NCBI GenBank assembly: GCA_026397675.1
Contig: JAPLUH010000275.1
Coordinates: forward strand, 1-13,050
DNA length: 13,050 bases
Direction of reading: 5' to 3'
Source: Verrucomicrobiota bacterium
GTDB lineage: Bacteria; Verrucomicrobiota; Verrucomicrobiia; Limisphaerales; UBA9464
Part shown: positions 6,184-13,050 of the stretch, piece by piece
Numbering within the stretch: position 1 is the stretch's first letter
Layout of the letters: each line of letters begins with the position of its first letter
Program-made: the position numbers and the translations under genes
Notes under the pieces: generated by a model
The model's input: the letters and a program-made list of their open reading frames with translations, nothing else
Told to the model about the DNA's origin: nothing
Database searches by the model: none

Positions 6184-7530
6184 ATGACTCTCCAACAGCT
6201 CAAGGCCCAGGTTAAATCGGGTGCCGTCGATACGGTCCTCGTGGCCATTCCCGATCCCTTTGGCCGACTCGTGGGCAAGCGCTTCCACGCAGGCCATTTT
6301 CTGGAGTCGGTGGTGTCCCACGGAACCCATGGCTGTAGCTACTTGCTCACGGTCAACCTCGACATGGATCCGTTGGATGGGTTTGCCGTCGCCAATTGGG
6401 ATTCGGGTTTCGGTGATTTTGAGATGCTGCCCGATACGGCCACGTTCCGGCTTCTGCCCTGGCTTCCGGGTTCAGCGTTGGTGATTTGCGACTTCCGGCA
6501 CGCCAACGGGTCGCCCGTGGCTGAAGCCCCGCGCTCGGTGTTGCGCCGCCAGTTGGACCGGCTCAAGGAACGCGGCCTCACCTGCTTCTGCGCCAGCGAG
6601 TTGGAGTTTTATCTTTATGAGCAGACTTACGGTGCTGCCTTCGAAGCCGGTTATCGGAACCTCAAACCTTCGAGCGATTACCGCATCGACTACCACTTGA
6701 TGCAGCCCGGTCGCGATGAACCGCTGATGCGGGCCATCCGCAACGGACTCACGGCCGCGGGTGTGCCGATCGAGAGTAGCAAGGGCGAGTGGAGCCGGGG
6801 CCAGCATGAGATTAATTTCACCTACGGCGAGGCCATGGAGATGGCCGATCGACATGTCGTCTTCAAGCAGGGGGTCAAAGAGATCGCTGGACAGCACGGC
6901 AAGTCGGTGAGCTTTATGGCCAAGGTCGCACCGACCGAGGCGGGGAACTCCTGCCATATCCACATGAGCCTGTGGAAGGCCGGCCGCAACTTGTTCTGGG
7001 ATCCGAAGGCCAAGACCGGTTCCACACTGTTCCGGCAATTTTTGGGCGGGTTGCTGAAATATTCTCCTGAGTTGTGCCTGTTCTACGGTCCGACGATTAA
7101 CAGCTACAAACGCTATCAGGCCGGGAGCTGGGCTCCGACCCGCATGGCTTGGGCTCAGGACAACCGCACCACCGGATTCCGCGTGGTGGGGCAGGGCAAT
7201 GGCTACCGTCCGGAGAACCGCATGCCCGGGGCTGATGCCAATCCATACCTGGCTTTTGCGGCCATGATCGCTGCCGGTTTGGCGGGCATCGACGAGGGGC
7301 TCGACTGCGGTGAGCCGTATTCCGGCAATGCCTATATCGATCCGAACTTGCCGCGTCTGCCCTCAAGTCTGATCGCGGCTGCCGACCTCTTCAACGGGTC
7401 GCGCCTGGCCCGCGAGGCCTTCGGCGACGGGGTTGTCGACTTTTCAGTGCACCACGCCCACCTCGAACATCAGGCTTTTAGCAACGCGGTGACCGACTGG
7501 GAAAAGCAGCGCTACTTCGAGCAAATCTGA
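6184..7530 (+). CDS. Glutamine-synthetase-family ligase, probable gamma-glutamyl-amine synthetase (PuuA/GlnA4-like)
   Basis: A 448-residue member of the GS catalytic family. Visible signatures are ASELEFYL (metal-binding E139 and E141), GEWSRGQHEINF (E202, E209), the substrate segment GNSCHIHMSLW near 254-264, NSYKRYQAGSWAP near 306-318, and ENRMPGADANPYLAF near 344-358. It differs from true nitrogen-assimilating GlnA. The N-terminal DGSSI segment carrying the ammonium-site aspartate is not recognisable (the region reads YLLTVNLDMD), and the adenylylation loop NLYDLP reads NLPRLP, so the regulatory tyrosine is missing. Such paralogues usually join glutamate to an organic amine using ATP, as PuuA does with putrescine, IpuC with isopropylamine and GlnA4 with ethanolamine. 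It is the last gene of the cluster, 27 bases after the aldehyde dehydrogenase. The family is secure; the amine substrate is not known from sequence. Confidence 0.9.
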   Translation: MTLQQLKAQVKSGAVDTVLVAIPDPFGRLVGKRFHAGHFLESVVSHGTHGCSYLLTVNLDMDPLDGFAVANWDSGFGDFEMLPDTATFRLLPWLPGSALVICDFRHANGSPVAEAPRSVLRRQLDRLKERGLTCFCASELEFYLYEQTYGAAFEAGYRNLKPSSDYRIDYHLMQPGRDEPLMRAIRNGLTAAGVPIESSKGEWSRGQHEINFTYGEAMEMADRHVVFKQGVKEIAGQHGKSVSFMAKVAPTEAGNSCHIHMSLWKAGRNLFWDPKAKTGSTLFRQFLGGLLKYSPELCLFYGPTINSYKRYQAGSWAPTRMAWAQDNRTTGFRVVGQGNGYRPENRMPGADANPYLAFAAMIAAGLAGIDEGLDCGEPYSGNAYIDPNLPRLPSSLIAAADLFNGSRLAREAFGDGVVDFSVHHAHLEHQAFSNAVTDWEKQRYFEQI

Positions 7531-7575
7531 GTTTCAGATCAGCTCCTTAGACGGGCTAAAAACTCAGCCTTTTTT
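7528..7575 (+). terminator. Probable terminator of the four-gene cluster
   Basis: TGAGTTT (7528-7534) pairs with AAACTCA (7560-7566). Just inside, TTAG (7547-7550) pairs with CTAA (7556-7559) around a five-base loop, with a 12-base bulge on the left side. The right arm is followed by GCC and then six T (7570-7575), as for an intrinsic terminator reading plus. A smaller alternative stem, GGCT (7554-7557) with AGCC (7566-7569), ends directly at the T-run. The left arm contains the ligase stop codon and the right arm contains the stop of the convergent thrB. No T-run follows on the minus strand, so it looks one-directional. Confidence 0.4.
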
Positions 7576-8460
7576 GAGGCTCACCTTCAGTCCCGCATTG
7601 TCGGGCTTGAGAATGTGGACGGCGGCCTTGGGCATTTTTCGCTGCATGGCCGCTGCGATGGCTTCGGGGTTGTCCAAGGCCAAGCACATCAGGGTGGAGC
7701 CGCTGCCGCTGAGCCAGCCACCGATGGCTCCGGCTTTCACGCCGGCCGCCAGAATGGCGTCCATGCCTGGAATGAGCGCAGCCCGATAGGGTTGGTGGAT
7801 GCGGTCATCGAAGCAGCCTCGAAGGCTCTCCAGTCGGCCCGTGGCGAATGCGGCGGTGACCAGAGAGGCACGGTTGAGGATGTGAATCGTATCGGCCTTG
7901 GAAAAGGTCTGCGGGACCCGCTTCCGGGCCTCCGGCGTGCTGACCTCGAAGTGCGGAATCAGGGTCACCAAACGGATCCGACTCGGGAGTGGCACCCGAA
8001 TGCATCGGACCTCAGAACCGACAAATCCCGCGGCCGTGAATCCGCCAAAGACCGCCGGAGCTGCATTGTCGGGATGGCCTTCCAGAGCGGCCACGACTTC
8101 TAGCAATCCTTGTCGGTCCAGCGGGCTGCCTGCCAGAGCGTTGAGTCCGGCCACGCAGCCGAGTCGGGCGGTGACGCTCGATCCGAGCCCCCGCGCGATC
8201 GGCACGTCGCCGGCCAGGTGAAGATCCACCCCAAAGCGTTGGTCGCGAGTCTTTTTGAAGAACGCCGTTGCAGCCTCCTCCAGCATGGCAAGGGCTCCGG
8301 CCCGGGCATCCTCGGCGATGGGAGAAGTAATCTCGACACGTCGGTCGTTCCGGCGGCGGACCGTGGCCCGGTTATAAAGCGCGACGGCCAGTCCTAGGGT
8401 ATCGAAGCCCGAGCCTAGATTGGCGGTCGTCCCCGGAATGCGCACGGTGGCGGATGTCAT
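7564..8460 (-). CDS. thrB: Homoserine kinase (GHMP kinase family)
   Basis: A 298-residue cytoplasmic enzyme that phosphorylates L-homoserine with ATP, the committed step towards threonine. The N-terminus VRIPGTTANLGSGFDTLGLA (6-25) is the usual ThrB opening. The ATP-binding GHMP motif PIARGLGSSVTA lies at 87-98; GLGSSVTA replaces the more common GLGSSAAA. The ThrB-specific EGHPDNAAPAVFGG lies at 127-140 and the C-terminal GHMP motif LSGSGSTL at 250-257. Length fits the family (about 300-310). The ATG at 8460 gives the expected start; no Shine-Dalgarno is visible. It converges on the ligase gene, sharing a short inverted repeat across both stops, and is divergent from the TPR protein gene. No other threonine genes are in the window. 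Confidence 0.93.
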   Translation of the reverse strand: MTSATVRIPGTTANLGSGFDTLGLAVALYNRATVRRRNDRRVEITSPIAEDARAGALAMLEEAATAFFKKTRDQRFGVDLHLAGDVPIARGLGSSVTARLGCVAGLNALAGSPLDRQGLLEVVAALEGHPDNAAPAVFGGFTAAGFVGSEVRCIRVPLPSRIRLVTLIPHFEVSTPEARKRVPQTFSKADTIHILNRASLVTAAFATGRLESLRGCFDDRIHQPYRAALIPGMDAILAAGVKAGAIGGWLSGSGSTLMCLALDNPEAIAAAMQRKMPKAAVHILKPDNAGLKVSLKKG

Positions 8461-8568
8461 TTGGGGGATGAAACGGTAAAACTGGACTCGATCTCAATGG
8501 ATTACGGCGAAGGGGAACCTGCCGTCCCTTACTTCCCAACTGAATCATTGCGGCTTAGGATAGGGGGA
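8461..8568. promoter_or_regulatory. Divergent spacer between thrB and the TPR gene, with ribosome-binding site
   Basis: The TPR frame is open back to a TTG at 8461, directly abutting the thrB start codon, which would leave no promoter space. AGGA at 8557-8560, eight bases before the ATG at 8569, is a good Shine-Dalgarno and favours that start. This leaves 108 bases as a shared promoter region. No clear -35/-10 pair was found on either strand. Confidence 0.4.
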
Positions 8569-9342
8569 ATGCTCGGCTTGATTCACGATTTGATGCAGTT
8601 GTCCCTGGAGAACCCTCTCCTGCTGATCGGGGCTGCTTTTCAGCTTTGGATGATGGTGGATGCCTTGCGCCGCGAAGAGTGGATTTGGGCGGCGTGTATC
8701 CTCTTCTTCAGCGTCTTCAGCGCGGTGTTTTACTACTTCATGGTGTATCGCACGCAGGCATCAGCCAGCGGCGGAATGGGACTCAGAGGCTTTGAATTGC
8801 CGGGTGCATCTGATCGCCGCCGGATTAAGGAACTGGAGAGCCGCATTCATCACCTCGATAAAGCCCGCGATCATTCGAATTTGGCCGATCTGTATTTTTC
8901 GCAAGGCAAACTGACTAAGGCCGAAGCGTCTTACCGCCGGGCCTTGGAGCGGGATCCAGAGGATGACGACACCATTAGCCATTTGGGGCAGTGCCTCTTG
9001 CGACAAGGCAAAGCCGCCGAGGCCAAGCCCCTCTTGGAGAAGATTCTGAAGTCCGATCCGCGACACGATTTTGGTTACACACTCATGGCCTTAGCCGAGA
9101 CCCAGACGGCCCTTGGCGAAGTGGATGCCGCTCTTCTGAACTGGAAGCGCGTGCTCGAAAACAACAGCTATCCGAGGGCTCGCGTCCAGTATGCCGAGTT
9201 GCTCGCCTCGCGAGGGATGGTCGATGAGGCCCAGGCTGAGATCGATGAAGTGCTGGCCGACCAGAACCATTCCCCGGCCTTCGAGAAATCTCGCAATGCA
9301 GTCTGGATCCGCCGCGCCCGAAAACTGGAGAGCCGATTGTGA
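8569..9342 (+). CDS. Membrane-anchored tetratricopeptide repeat protein
   Basis: A 257-residue protein. Two hydrophobic segments (about 15-32 and 39-60), separated by the charged DALRREEW, form a membrane hairpin ending in FYYFMVYR, resembling the PLDc_N-type two-helix anchor. A short charged linker leads to about four TPR units (roughly 103-131, 137-165, 170-199 and 204-233), with motifs such as LADLYFSQGKLTKAEASYRRALERDP and LGQCLLRQGKAAEAKPLLEKIL at typical TPR spacing. The soluble part is probably a protein-binding platform on the cytoplasmic face; orientation is not proven. The chosen ATG has a Shine-Dalgarno, while the longer TTG form adds 36 residues that do not look like conserved sequence. 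The stop overlaps the GTG start of the CotH protein (GTGA), so the two are likely translationally coupled. No specific function is recognised. Confidence 0.8.
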   Translation: MLGLIHDLMQLSLENPLLLIGAAFQLWMMVDALRREEWIWAACILFFSVFSAVFYYFMVYRTQASASGGMGLRGFELPGASDRRRIKELESRIHHLDKARDHSNLADLYFSQGKLTKAEASYRRALERDPEDDDTISHLGQCLLRQGKAAEAKPLLEKILKSDPRHDFGYTLMALAETQTALGEVDAALLNWKRVLENNSYPRARVQYAELLASRGMVDEAQAEIDEVLADQNHSPAFEKSRNAVWIRRARKLESRL

Positions 9343-12300
9343 ACGATTCTTCACACTGGAAGCTCTGGTGGGTGGCCTTGCTGTCCGCTGTGTTTCCCGT
9401 GTGGTTGTTGGCGCAGCCCCTCCCGCCGACTATCCTGCGCGAGTCGATTCAGAGTTCCGCTGGCAAAGGGTTTGTTTTCGAGTTTACGGCCAATTCCGAT
9501 GACCCAAAGGCCCATCGGGTGCAAGTCGCCGCCGGGTGGCAAACCCCGATGGTGTGGTCGCTGGACTCCACGGCCACGGTGAACGAGTCGGCACTGGGTC
9601 GCTTCCAGGTGCTCATTCCGTCACCCGCAGCAACAACGCCCCTCTTCTACCGCATCCTGACCGAGGGTTCCGTCGCGGGGTTGCTTCAGATCACCGAGGT
9701 GATGAGCGACAACTCGGCGGTGTTTCCTGATGCCTCCGGAGCCTTCTGGGATTGGATCGAGGTGTCTAATCCCCAGGACCGCGCCCTCGCGTTGGTGGGA
9801 TTTGCTCTCTCAGATGACCCGCTGAAGCCGGGGCGATGGCGATTCCCGGACCGGTGGATCCAGCCCGGGCAATCCCTCGTGGTCTATGCGTCGGGTCTCG
9901 ACCGCATTGGGCCCAGCAACGAGTTGCACACGGATTTTCGCCTCGATGCCGCCGGCGAGACGGTGACGTTGAGCGATCCCATTGGACGAACAGTAGATCA
10001 GGTGGTGGTGCCTCGATTGGGCCCCAATGAGTCGCTGGGCCGACCTCCCAATCCAGAAGCTGGGGAGTGGACGGTGTATTCCAAGTCGCAGGCGACACCC
10101 GGTGCTGCCAATGGCGTCGTTTCGCTGGGGCCTCCGGTGCCGCCGCCCGTGTTCTCGGTAGATTCCGGTTTCTACGCCGCGGGTGCCGAGGTGGTGCTGG
10201 AACTGCGCGGATCCCCGACCAACGCCTTGATTCGCTACACGACCAATGGCGACCCCGTCACGGTTGTCTCGCCGACGTGGACAGGTCCGCTGCGCATCCA
10301 ACGCTCTCAGGTGGTTCGGGCTAAGGCTTATTTGGAGTCGCGTTCCAGTGCGGAGTCGCTGCGAAGTTATTTTTTCGGGGTTTCCCATGATCTCCCTGTC
10401 ATTTCACTGGCGGCGGCGGCCTCGAACTTCGACTTCAAGAATGGCTATCTCATTGGCATGGGCACCAGTGTGCTGAACACCAGCGGGCAGGTGCTTCAGA
10501 GTTATCCGTACTCGGGGTCCAACGCCTGGAAGGATCGGGAGATCGAGGTGGGTTTCGAATTCTTCGATACCGACCGCCAGTCGAAGGTTCGTCAAAAGGT
10601 GGGGATGTCGGTGTATGGCGGATGGGGTTCGCGGGGTTATCCGCAGAAGTCCTACGCGCTTTCGGCACGGGCCAAGTACGGGGATGGCAACCTAGCGTAC
10701 CGCTTCTTTCCGGACCGACCGATGGACCAGTTCGAGGCTTTGGTGCTGCGCAATTCCGGCAACGACAACCAGAGCACCCACCAGACGGCGGTGCGGTCGC
10801 CCATCACCCAATTCGGGCCGGTGACTTCGTATGGCAGTTACTTCGTGAACGGCCAGTTCACACTCATGCGCGACGCGATGATGGAGAGCCTGATCGCGGA
10901 CACCGGCCTCGACACCCAGGCCTACCGGCCGACGGTGGTGTACCTCAATGGCGACTACTGGGGAATTCACAACCTGCGTGAGAAGCTCAATGAGCATCAC
11001 ATCATCGGGAACCATGAGGTGCCACGCGGTGGGCTCGACCTGATCGAGGGCTACGGCACCGTGATTGCCGGTGACAGCCAGACTTACACGGCGATGCGCT
11101 CGTTCGTGTCCTCGAAGGACCTGACGATCCAAACTAATCTCCAAACGCTCCTCGACCGGTACCTCGATTTGGACAACTTCCTCGATTACCAAGCCTCGCT
11201 CGTCTACTTCCAAAATTTCGACATCGGCAACATTAAGTGCTGGCGCCCCCGGGTTCCGAACGGGCGGTTCCGATGGATCGTCTACGATCAGGACTACGGC
11301 TTCAATTTGTGGAAGCCCGAGGTCTACGTGCCGGCCATGGCCCGCGATTACGGGAACTATGACAATATCTTCGCCTTCTCGACCGCCAGCACCGGTTCCG
11401 GAACGGGTTGGCCCAATGAAGGCGGCCGCACCTTGATGCTCCGCCGGTTGCTCACCAACGCCGGGGTGCGAACCCGCTTCATCCAGCGTTGCGCAGATTT
11501 TCTGAATGGTCCGTTCCGGGAAGAGCGCGTCGAGGCAACCCTTCGATCGATGGCCGCGGTGATCCGGCCCGAAATCCCGCGGCATCTCCAACGGTGGAGC
11601 TTCGCCGAATTGCAGAAGCGCGGTTACGGCAAGCCCTACCAACTGGAGTACGAACCCTTCACGGCGGCGACCTGGGAAAAGAACCTCGATTCATTGAGCG
11701 ACTTCGCTCGCCGGCGCCCCTCCAAGCTCCGGCAAGATTGCCTCGATCACTTCGGCTTGAAGCAGGGGTTGGCGCAACTGCAGGCGGTCGTTTCGCCGGC
11801 CGGTGCGGGGCAGGTGAGGTTGAATCGCACGGTGTCGGCACCATCTCCCTGGGTGGGGACCTTTTTTCGGGACGTGCCCGTGGTGGCCACAGTGATTCCC
11901 GCACCGGGATTTCGAGTCGTCGGTTGGAGCGGCTGGGGCAACGAAGTTTCGCAGGCTCGTTGGGAGTTCAATCCGCCATCCGGCACCAACACTCTCACCG
12001 CCCATTTGGAGGCCTACTCGCCGGTGCCCCCGGCGCGGCCTCCGGTGATTTTGAGCGAGATCCAGTATCACCCGGCCTCTGCGGCTGATTCTGGCGATTG
12101 GTTCGAGTTGCACAATCCTGGCACCGCACCGGTGGACCTCACTGGATGGATCGTGCGCGATGCCACCGATTCGAATGTGAGTGTGCTGAGCGGGGGAGTG
12201 ATTCCGCCGGGCGGCTACGTCGTCCTTTGCCAGGATTTCCTTCGGTTTCAACGGGCCTTTCCGGCAGGTCCCACACCGTTGGGTGAGTTCAGTTTTGGTC

Positions 12301-12512
12301 TGGGCAATGGCGGCGATACGCTGCGGATCCACGCCGCCGACGGCGCTCTTGTGCTCAGCCTTGCCTACGACGATACCGCTCCGTGGCCGGTGGACGCCGA
12401 TGGCGGCGGGGCGACGTTGGCGCTCAAGAGTGTTGGAGCCTACTCTGATCAACCCACCGCGTGGAAAACGTCGAGTCGGCTCGGAGGCTCGCCGGGGGCT
12501 GCCAATCCGTAG
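9339..12512 (+). CDS. Secreted CotH kinase-family protein with two lamin-tail domains
   Basis: A 1057-residue multidomain exported protein. A signal peptide with hydrophobic core at about 9-24 probably ends after LLAQ. A lamin-tail domain spans about 113-256 (LQITEVMSDN to TPGAANG). A chitobiase/hexosaminidase C-terminal-like beta domain follows at 270-346 (YTTNGDPV, VRAKAY). The CotH protein-kinase-like domain spans about 350-715, with YGGWGSRGYPQKSYAL (426-441), LNGDYWGIHNLREK (536-549) and the metal-binding-like YDQDYGFN (649-656, D650). A bacterial InlB-like repeat lies at 815-893 (VVGWSGWGN), and a second lamin-tail domain at 902-1057 ends SPGAANP. Bacillus CotH is an atypical kinase acting on spore-coat proteins; activity here is untested. 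The GTG start at 9339 overlaps the TPR stop, with GGAG at 9327-9330 as Shine-Dalgarno. No sorting signal is seen at the C-terminus. Confidence 0.87.
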   Translation: MNDSSHWKLWWVALLSAVFPVWLLAQPLPPTILRESIQSSAGKGFVFEFTANSDDPKAHRVQVAAGWQTPMVWSLDSTATVNESALGRFQVLIPSPAATTPLFYRILTEGSVAGLLQITEVMSDNSAVFPDASGAFWDWIEVSNPQDRALALVGFALSDDPLKPGRWRFPDRWIQPGQSLVVYASGLDRIGPSNELHTDFRLDAAGETVTLSDPIGRTVDQVVVPRLGPNESLGRPPNPEAGEWTVYSKSQATPGAANGVVSLGPPVPPPVFSVDSGFYAAGAEVVLELRGSPTNALIRYTTNGDPVTVVSPTWTGPLRIQRSQVVRAKAYLESRSSAESLRSYFFGVSHDLPVISLAAAASNFDFKNGYLIGMGTSVLNTSGQVLQSYPYSGSNAWKDREIEVGFEFFDTDRQSKVRQKVGMSVYGGWGSRGYPQKSYALSARAKYGDGNLAYRFFPDRPMDQFEALVLRNSGNDNQSTHQTAVRSPITQFGPVTSYGSYFVNGQFTLMRDAMMESLIADTGLDTQAYRPTVVYLNGDYWGIHNLREKLNEHHIIGNHEVPRGGLDLIEGYGTVIAGDSQTYTAMRSFVSSKDLTIQTNLQTLLDRYLDLDNFLDYQASLVYFQNFDIGNIKCWRPRVPNGRFRWIVYDQDYGFNLWKPEVYVPAMARDYGNYDNIFAFSTASTGSGTGWPNEGGRTLMLRRLLTNAGVRTRFIQRCADFLNGPFREERVEATLRSMAAVIRPEIPRHLQRWSFAELQKRGYGKPYQLEYEPFTAATWEKNLDSLSDFARRRPSKLRQDCLDHFGLKQGLAQLQAVVSPAGAGQVRLNRTVSAPSPWVGTFFRDVPVVATVIPAPGFRVVGWSGWGNEVSQARWEFNPPSGTNTLTAHLEAYSPVPPARPPVILSEIQYHPASAADSGDWFELHNPGTAPVDLTGWIVRDATDSNVSVLSGGVIPPGGYVVLCQDFLRFQRAFPAGPTPLGEFSFGLGNGGDTLRIHAADGALVLSLAYDDTAPWPVDADGGGATLALKSVGAYSDQPTAWKTSSRLGGSPGAANP

Positions 12513-12548
12513 CCGGGCGGGTAGACTCCCTAGGTCTCTCCGAGCCTC
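12484..12548. repeat. Inverted repeat across the 3' ends of convergent genes
   Basis: GAGGCTCG (12484-12491), in the last codons of the CotH gene, is a perfect inverted copy of CGAGCCTC (12541-12548), which runs into the stop codon of the glutaredoxin gene. Between them AGAC (12523-12526) and GTCT (12534-12537) can form a small inner stem. No T-run follows on either strand. It might fold in both convergent transcripts and help end transcription, but chance is not excluded. Confidence 0.25.
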
Positions 12549-12801
12549 AGACCGTGTAGCCCAACCGGACCGCCCATGTCTGGAGTTCATCCGCGCCGAA
12601 GTCGGCCAACACATGGCCATCCCACTCCATGGACGGGGCTTTGGTCTGACCGGTCAATTCACGCATCTCAGCGCGGGCAGCGGCATCGTGGGTCACGTCC
12701 AGTGTCTCGTACTGGATCTTGCGTGCATCGAGCCACTCGATGGCTTCGTCGCACCAAGGGCAACCGGGCTTGATGAACAGGCGAACGTGCTTGGGGGTCA
12801 T
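12547..12801 (-). CDS. Small glutaredoxin-family protein
   Basis: An 84-residue thioredoxin-fold protein. The dithiol active site CPWC lies at 14-17, in a beta strand-turn context (VRLFIKPGCPWCDEAIEWL) typical of glutaredoxins. P56 in KAPSM is at the position of the cis-proline loop (usually TVP). The C-terminal glycine pair that normally contacts glutathione is reduced to DFGADEL. It probably reduces disulfides or mixed disulfides in the cytoplasm; with the weakened glutathione site it could equally be an NrdH-like or thioredoxin-dependent form. Its ATG overlaps the stop of hisA (ATGA), implying translational coupling and a shared transcript. No Shine-Dalgarno is seen, in line with coupling. 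Confidence 0.85.
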   Translation of the reverse strand: MTPKHVRLFIKPGCPWCDEAIEWLDARKIQYETLDVTHDAAARAEMRELTGQTKAPSMEWDGHVLADFGADELQTWAVRLGYTV

Positions 12802-13050
12802 GGGGAGGTCGAAATGGTCGAGGTGGTGGCGGTGGATCGGTTGAATTCGACGCAGTCGGCGTAGCGCACGCCGGAGCCGCCGAAGATGTCCAATGCAGAG
12901 CCGATGGTCAGGTGAATGCGTCCGCTGCCGACGCGTTCCACGGTCTTGAGGTCATCGATGGATTTGGCCCCGCCCGCGTACGTTGCCGGAATGGGGCACC
13001 AGCGGGAGAGGGATTCCACCAATTCGAGATCAATGCCCTGACACAAGCCT
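12798..13050 (-). CDS. hisA: HisA, phosphoribosylformimino-AICAR-phosphate isomerase, C-terminal part (5' end outside window)
   Basis: The frame is open to the right edge of the window, so only about the last 84 residues are present. It reads GLCQGIDLELV at the edge, then IPATYAGGAKSIDDLKTV and the phosphate-binding LTIGSALDIFGG near the C-terminus. These match the HisA/His6 branch, in particular the eukaryote-like form (yeast His6 has YAGGAKSVDDLKLV and GSSLDIFGG). The enzyme isomerises ProFAR to PRFAR in histidine synthesis on a TIM-barrel fold. The last about 14 residues are rich in Ser and Thr and look like a non-conserved tail. The catalytic aspartates of the N-terminal half are not visible. 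The stop overlaps the glutaredoxin start. No other his genes are in the window. Confidence 0.85.
   Translation of the reverse strand, partial: GLCQGIDLELVESLSRWCPIPATYAGGAKSIDDLKTVERVGSGRIHLTIGSALDIFGGSGVRYADCVEFNRSTATTSTISTSP

Noticed and set aside
6184..7530. Housekeeping glutamine synthetase glnA
   Set aside because: The adenylylation tyrosine and the DGSSI segment are missing, and it is clustered with alcohol and aldehyde dehydrogenases.
10692..11642. 316-residue open frame on the minus strand within the CotH gene
   Set aside because: It is antisense to the conserved CotH domain, composition is biased and no motif is visible; the same holds for the minus-strand frame at 11691-12620.
1..13050. 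CRISPR array, tRNA or rRNA gene, or prophage
   Set aside because: No regularly spaced direct repeats, cloverleaf-like segments, rRNA signatures or phage genes were seen while reading both strands.

Overview
The window looks like a chromosomal stretch from a member of the Verrucomicrobiota or a close PVC relative. This is inferred from gene content, not from a marker gene: a secreted PQQ-type beta-propeller beginning DWPQWRG, a long-form REP-associated (RAYT) transposase, a secreted CotH-kinase protein with two lamin-tail domains, and a eukaryote-like HisA are all common there. Base composition is moderately GC-rich. No tRNA, rRNA or CRISPR array was seen.

Layout. Bases 1-123 hold the tail of a transposase, probably IS630-like. 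A secreted PQQ-like beta-propeller protein (minus strand, 245-1495) is divergent from a RAYT transposase (plus, 1581-2576). A 155-base gap with overlapping inverted repeats follows. Then comes a four-gene plus-strand cluster (2732-7530): class I glutamine amidotransferase-fold hydrolase, iron-containing alcohol dehydrogenase, aldehyde dehydrogenase and a glutamine-synthetase-like ligase. A hairpin plus T-run separates this from convergent homoserine kinase (thrB, minus). Divergent from thrB is a two-gene unit: a membrane-anchored TPR protein and a 1057-residue secreted CotH/lamin-tail protein, joined by a GTGA stop/start overlap. At the right edge, on the minus strand, the C-terminal part of HisA overlaps a small glutaredoxin by ATGA.

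How the genes work together. The four-gene cluster is the most interesting part. Its enzymes fit a gamma-glutamylation route for a small amine: the ligase attaches glutamate, the alcohol and aldehyde dehydrogenases oxidise the side chain to an acid, and the amidotransferase-fold hydrolase releases the amino acid and recovers glutamate. The logic is that of the Puu putrescine pathway, the Ipu isopropylamine pathway and the GlnA4 ethanolamine route proposed in Streptomyces. An alcohol dehydrogenase in place of a PuuB-type amine oxidase points to an amino alcohol such as ethanolamine, but the substrate is inference. No transporter or regulator for the cluster lies in the window.
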